Of a stretch of DNA of 64,000 nt, positions 60,610 through 64,000 are shown piece after piece (the first letter of the stretch is position 1; every line of letters begins with the position of its first letter). This DNA is from Cypionkella aquatica (GTDB taxonomy: Bacteria; Pseudomonadota; Alphaproteobacteria; Rhodobacterales; Rhodobacteraceae): assembly GCF_030161095.1 (NCBI RefSeq), contig NZ_BSPP01000008.1, positions 92,928 through 156,927 of the forward strand, read 5' to 3'. The position numbers and the translations under genes were made by a program. The notes beneath the pieces are model-generated. The model had not been told where the DNA came from. It saw nothing but the letters and a program-made list of their open reading frames with translations, and ran no database searches.

Positions 60610-61697
60610 TCCCTTTCCTCAATCTGCGCGATGCCTATCTCGAGCTGAAGAACCCCATAGACGCGGCGGTCCTGCGTGTGCTTGATGGCGGCTGGTATAT
60701 TGGCGGTGCCGAACTGTCAGCTTTTGAGGCGGAATGGGCCGCGTATTGCGGGGCCGCGCATGCGGTGGGCGCCGCCAACGGGCTGGATGCCTTGATACTC
60801 GCCTTGCGTGCCCTGGACATCGGCGCGGGCGACGAAGTGATTGTGCCGTCACATACTTTCGTGGCCACTTGGCTTGCGGTCTCCGCGGTTGGTGCGCGTC
60901 CAGTGGCGGTCGAGCCCGATCCGGCCAGCTTCAACATTGACCCGTCGCGAATCGAAGCTGCGATCACGCCACGTACCCGGGCCATCATGCCGGTGCATCT
61001 TTACGGCCAGCCTGCCGATCTCGAGCCAATTCTCGACATTGCCAAACGGAGAGGCTTGTCGGTCATCGAAGATGCCGCCCAAGCGCATGGCGCCTGCTAC
61101 AAGGGGCGGCGTATAGGCGCACATGGCGATATCGCCTGCTGGAGCTTTTACCCCGGCAAGAACCTCGGAGCGATGGGAGATGGCGGTGCCATCACCACCA
61201 ACCGCTCTGATCTGGCAGAAAAGGTGCGTTTGCTAGGCAATTACGGCTCGCGTGAGAAGTATGTACATGAGGTAGCGGGGACAAATTCCCGGCTCGATCC
61301 GATTCAGGCGGCAGTGTTGCGCGTAAAACTTTTGCATCTTGATGCCTGGGCCGATCGGCGCCGCGCGCTGGCCGCCTCTTATGCGGCTGCGTTGCAGGAC
61401 AGCGGGCTGATCTTGCCACAGGTGGCGAGCGAAAGTGAGCACGTCTGGCATCTCTACGTCGTGCGCAGCAGCGAGCGCGAGCGCTTGATGCGGGTGCTCG
61501 CGGCCAAGGGCATCGGCACCCAGATCCACTATCCGATTCCGCCACACATGCAGGGCGCCTATGCCGGGCTGGGACATCTTCCCGGTGATTTTCCCATTTC
61601 GCAGCAGCTTGCCGGCGAGGTCTTTAGTCTGCCCATGGGACCGCAAACCCCGTCCGACACAGCCGAGAAGCTGCGTGCTGCCCTCGAACAGGGCTAG
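60606..61697 (+). CDS. fdtB: DegT/DnrJ/EryC1/StrS aminotransferase (FdtB/QdtB type)
   Basis: 363-residue PLP-dependent sugar aminotransferase. Pattern: IPFLNLRDAYLELKNPI start, DGGWYIGGAELSAFEAEWA, EDAAQAHGACYKGRRIG and the PLP Lys in CWSFYPGKNLGAMGDGGAI. Adds the 3-amino group to the ketosugar made by the preceding gene. GTG 60606 overlaps its stop (GTGA). Confidence 0.93.
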   Translation: MIPFLNLRDAYLELKNPIDAAVLRVLDGGWYIGGAELSAFEAEWAAYCGAAHAVGAANGLDALILALRALDIGAGDEVIVPSHTFVATWLAVSAVGARPVAVEPDPASFNIDPSRIEAAITPRTRAIMPVHLYGQPADLEPILDIAKRRGLSVIEDAAQAHGACYKGRRIGAHGDIACWSFYPGKNLGAMGDGGAITTNRSDLAEKVRLLGNYGSREKYVHEVAGTNSRLDPIQAAVLRVKLLHLDAWADRRRALAASYAAALQDSGLILPQVASESEHVWHLYVVRSSERERLMRVLAAKGIGTQIHYPIPPHMQGAYAGLGHLPGDFPISQQLAGEVFSLPMGPQTPSDTAEKLRAALEQG

Positions 61698-61700
61698 CGG

Positions 61701-62255
61701 ATGATGGCACTCCCGAACCCAATTGAAGGCCACAACATCCGCTTCCGCCTCGTCCGGCCCGACGACGCAGTCTATATCCAAGGCCTGCGGACATCACCCG
61801 AGCATGGTCGCCATTTGTCTGCCCCATCCCCATCTTTTGAGGCACAAAGGGCCTGGATCGAAGCCTATAAGGCGCGCGAAGCGATCGGGCGGGAGTACTA
61901 CTTCATCATCGAGCGCCGCGATGATGGCGCGCGCTGCGGAGTCCTGCGTCTCTATGACATCGCAGAGGGCCGTTTCACTTGGGGAAGCTGGATTCTGGAT
62001 GCGAACAAGCCCTCCAAGGCAGCTCTGGATTCTGCTCTGCTCATCTATCGCATCGCCTTCGGAACCTTGGGCTGCACAGAGGCCATCTTTGACGTGCGTA
62101 CCGAAAACACACGCACCCTTGCCTTTCATCGCCGCTTTGGCGCTGTCGAAACGGGATCGGATGAAATCAACACCTATTTTAAACTGGATTGCGACGACTT
62201 CGCCAACCGGGCCCCATCTCTTGACAAGGTCTTCCTTCTCCTCGACAAAGATTAG
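61701..62255 (+). CDS. GNAT N-acetyltransferase of the amino-sugar cluster
   Basis: 184 residues. RimJ/PseH-like GNAT layout: LRPDDAVYIQGLRT-type start (FRLVRPDDAVYIQGLRTSPE), YYFIIERRDDGARCGVLRLY and a TENTRTLAFHRRFGAVETG end. Three bases after fdtB. It would acetylate the 3-amino sugar, replacing the hexapeptide (FdtC/QdtC) enzyme usual in such loci. Substrate is inferred from position. Confidence 0.85.
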   Translation: MMALPNPIEGHNIRFRLVRPDDAVYIQGLRTSPEHGRHLSAPSPSFEAQRAWIEAYKAREAIGREYYFIIERRDDGARCGVLRLYDIAEGRFTWGSWILDANKPSKAALDSALLIYRIAFGTLGCTEAIFDVRTENTRTLAFHRRFGAVETGSDEINTYFKLDCDDFANRAPSLDKVFLLLDKD

Positions 62256-62295
62256 GATTGCTTGATTGTCCGCGATGCAGCCCCCCACACCTCTC

Positions 62296-62445
62296 ATGAG
62301 GAAACGCATTTATCCGGGAGAGCCGGCAAAACTAATACCCAAGATCATTTTGCACTTTCATCGCAAACGCAAGAAAGTAGTAATAAATACCATTTACTGG
62401 GCGCTTAGACTCTTCGCGTCAAGAACGGATAGTGATGGTCGATAG
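62296..62445 (+). CDS. Possible small ORF ahead of the GT61 fragment
   Basis: 49 codons from ATG 62296 (upstream GATGC/CTCATGAGG, no clear ribosome site) to TAG 62443. Translation is basic (MRKRIYPGEPAKLIPKIILH, then FHRKRKKVVINTIYWALRLF). It overlaps the GT61 frame by 14 bases in another frame and could be the broken N-terminus of that gene. Weak support. Confidence 0.3.
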   Translation: MRKRIYPGEPAKLIPKIILHFHRKRKKVVINTIYWALRLFASRTDSDGR

Positions 62446-62998
62446 TCTGGTGCGTGAACCCATTAACCAACGTCCAGGCGCTTGTCCGGACCTCATTGAC
62501 TATGGCTCCAACCGCAACGTAATTCGCCAATATCATGGCGCGATCCTCGACCGGCTAAGCATCAGTGCGCCTGTACAGAAGAAGCGGATCTTTCTGGCGC
62601 GCGGAAACCGTCGACGCTCTTACAATCAGGCAGAGCTTCTGTCGATCACCAAACACCATGGTTTCAGCGCGGTTTATCCTGAGATTCTTATCTTTCGCGA
62701 TCAAGTGCAACTCCTAGCGAGCGCGGCTTTTGTTATCGGACCATCCGCCGCAACTTTCACCAATACCTCATTCTCTCAACTTGGCACACGCCTTCTGAGC
62801 TGGCTTCCACCACGGCACGGCAAATTCTGCTCTTATACGAATTTTGCTAGCCTCACCGAAAGTCGGCTGCGTTTTTTGTTCACGACACCGGACCAGCCAC
62901 TCTGTAGCGGTTTTGACGCGTTCAGGGCGGGATATCATATCGACAGCAATGTATTCGAATCCGCACTGCGGCTCGCGCTCGAATCGACGGAGTATTAG
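62432..62998 (+). pseudogene. Glycosyltransferase family 61 protein, C-terminal fragment
   Basis: 188 residues from GTG 62432 (or ATG 62435). GT61 (DUF563) proteins normally have about 350-400 residues; only the C-terminal half is here: KKRIFLARGNRRRSYNQAEL, HHGFSAVYPEILIFRDQVQL and FVIGPSAATFTNTSFSQLGT, the last in place of the usual G-P-H-G-A-G-L-T loop. The frame is closed 18 codons upstream by TAA at 62381. AT-richer than the rest of the window. Could also be a short functional variant. Confidence 0.65.
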
Positions 62999-63000
62999 TT

Positions 63001-64000
63001 TTGCGTACCACATTCCTTCTTCTATCCTATAATCAAGAGGCCTATGCGGCCGAAGCAGTCAAGGCCGCGCTCGCTCAGGATGGAGAGCCAATTACAATTC
63101 TTATCTCGGATGATGCATCTACTGACAGGACGTTTGAAATCATCCAGGCGGCGGTGGCAGGATATTCAGGCCACCACCGTGTAGAATTGAACAGAAACCC
63201 ACATAATCTTGGCCTTGCTGCCCATATCAATGCGTGTATGCGGAAAATAACGACTGAGTACGTGATAGCGGCGGCGGCAGATGATATTTCGATGCCACAG
63301 CGCGCGATTAGGGTCTGTGAAGCCTTTAATCATACTAACGCTCTCCTCCTGCACTCACGCTTCGAAGAGATCGACAAGACTGGTATGGCGAATCCCGGTA
63401 GCTTTCCGAGTAAAGCAGCGTTCTTTCTGCGGGACACATCAGCGCTCCGCGCTACAGAACAAATGGGCCTATACGTGGGCGCGACTGGTGCTTGGCACCG
63501 CTCTCTGTTCGATATCTATGGAGAAATAGATGATGGGTGTTACGAGGATCTTATCCTTGGGTTCCGGGCCGCACTTGAGAGCCGGATTGCTTTCATTGAC
63601 GAGGTTTTGGTGAGGTATCGTACGGGTGTCGGCATCAGCGCGATGGATAGAACATCGGGCCGTAAAGAAACTTGGCGCTCGGATCGGATGACGGGGCTTG
63701 CTAGAAAGCAGTCTGTTTTCTCGCAAAGATTGCGTGATGCTTCTCGATCCTCTCACCAAGATCGTACTGCTATATCTTCAAAACTTGAGCATGCAATAAG
63801 GATAAATTGTCTTCGAATGCAATGCTGTGAACAAGGAGCGTTGACCTTTCTAGGCAGGAATATGGCTAGACCTCACGTCGCTCTTTTGATTATTCTATCC
63901 GAGAGGCGCAAACGGAAGAGGGCCAAGAAGCGAGCTAGGGTGACCTGCCACGGGATTTTTCCTCCATCTGCGACTAGAGTCCTCCCCAAGGAAGGGACGG
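63001..64000 (+). CDS. Family 2 glycosyltransferase, cut by the right edge
   Basis: A frame from TTG 63001, two bases after the GT61 stop, stays open for 333 codons to the end of the window. GT-A fold signs: FLLLSYNQEAYAAEAVKAAL, then TILISDDASTDRTFEIIQ (nucleotide-sugar Asp), LGLAAHINACMRK, the AAAADDISMP segment that carries the DxD-like acidic pair, and GATGAWHRSLFDIYG with YEDLILGFRAAL (acceptor side, E-D-x-x-L). It should add a sugar to the surface polysaccharide. Codon use is AT-richer than the left part of the window. Its end is unseen; the TTG start is the best available, as the first in-frame ATG is 237 bases further on. Confidence 0.85.
   Translation, partial: MRTTFLLLSYNQEAYAAEAVKAALAQDGEPITILISDDASTDRTFEIIQAAVAGYSGHHRVELNRNPHNLGLAAHINACMRKITTEYVIAAAADDISMPQRAIRVCEAFNHTNALLLHSRFEEIDKTGMANPGSFPSKAAFFLRDTSALRATEQMGLYVGATGAWHRSLFDIYGEIDDGCYEDLILGFRAALESRIAFIDEVLVRYRTGVGISAMDRTSGRKETWRSDRMTGLARKQSVFSQRLRDASRSSHQDRTAISSKLEHAIRINCLRMQCCEQGALTFLGRNMARPHVALLIILSERRKRKRAKKRARVTCHGIFPPSATRVLPKEGT

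Noticed and set aside
1..64000. CRISPR arrays, rRNA and tRNA genes, prophage structural genes
   Set aside because: No regularly spaced repeats, no cloverleaf or rRNA-like stretch and no phage head or tail proteins were seen while reading both strands; a dedicated search (tRNAscan, CRISPR finder) would be decisive.

Overview
The window reads as a chromosomal segment of a high-GC alphaproteobacterium of the Rhodobacteraceae (Rhodobacter/Gemmobacter/Tabrizicola-like). Grounds: family content (aa3-type cytochrome c oxidase subunit IV, DUF6173, DUF465 and DUF2007 proteins, a mobA-mobB-third gene set, TauE/SafE plus a TIGR02186-type protein, YbjN next to proC), an Irr-type iron box, a GTTC-N7-GTTC-like SOS site, many ATGA/GTGA start-stop overlaps, and intergenic hairpin repeats resembling those of this family. 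No rRNA, tRNA or CRISPR array was seen. The genus is an inference.

Layout. 1-13 kb: a DD-carboxypeptidase cut by the left edge, a FAH-family hydrolase, Sua5, an acyl-CoA dehydrogenase/metallo-hydrolase operon, small proteins, azlCD, the molybdenum cofactor genes mobA-mobB plus a companion gene, a GNAT protein, a membrane protein and greA. 13-25 kb: ETF-ubiquinone oxidoreductase, a TPR protein, ispE, a polyprenyl synthase, a tRNA-methyltransferase-like gene, a YddG-like exporter, phaA-phaB, a degenerate EAL protein and tag. 25-30 kb: branched-chain aminotransferase, a universal stress protein, a MarR regulator with a striking inverted repeat, a Nfu scaffold behind an Irr-type box, tsaB and rimI. 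30-37 kb: a four-gene BMP-type nucleoside ABC transporter followed by a purine-nucleoside phosphorylase broken by one in-frame TAG, then TauE/SafE and its partner. 37-48 kb: two thioesterases, two MerR regulators and a long beta-oxidation operon (acyl-CoA dehydrogenase, small protein, GST, thiolase, small protein, cupin, double cupin, FadB). 48-51 kb: sulfotransferase, hydroxyacid dehydrogenase, CsaA-like protein, ProC, YbjN.

51.1-53.6 kb is a gene-poor scar: a start-less minus-strand frame, a probably 5'-truncated plus-strand ORF of unknown family, and a truncated IS3-type orfA. Next to it is a complete SOS mutagenesis cassette (SRAP peptidase, imuA, imuB, dnaE2). From 60.1 kb a surface-polysaccharide cluster starts (dTDP-sugar ketoisomerase, aminotransferase, N-acetyltransferase), becoming AT-richer after 62.25 kb, with a GT61 fragment and a family 2 glycosyltransferase cut by the right edge.

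Working together: the acyl-CoA dehydrogenases, ETF-QO, FadA/FadB and thioesterases form the fatty-acid/acyl-CoA oxidation side, with PhaA/PhaB storing acetyl-CoA as polyhydroxybutyrate. Sua5 and TsaB both serve tRNA t6A synthesis. The BMP transporter and the phosphorylase belong to purine salvage, which looks impaired here unless the stop is read through or is an assembly error.
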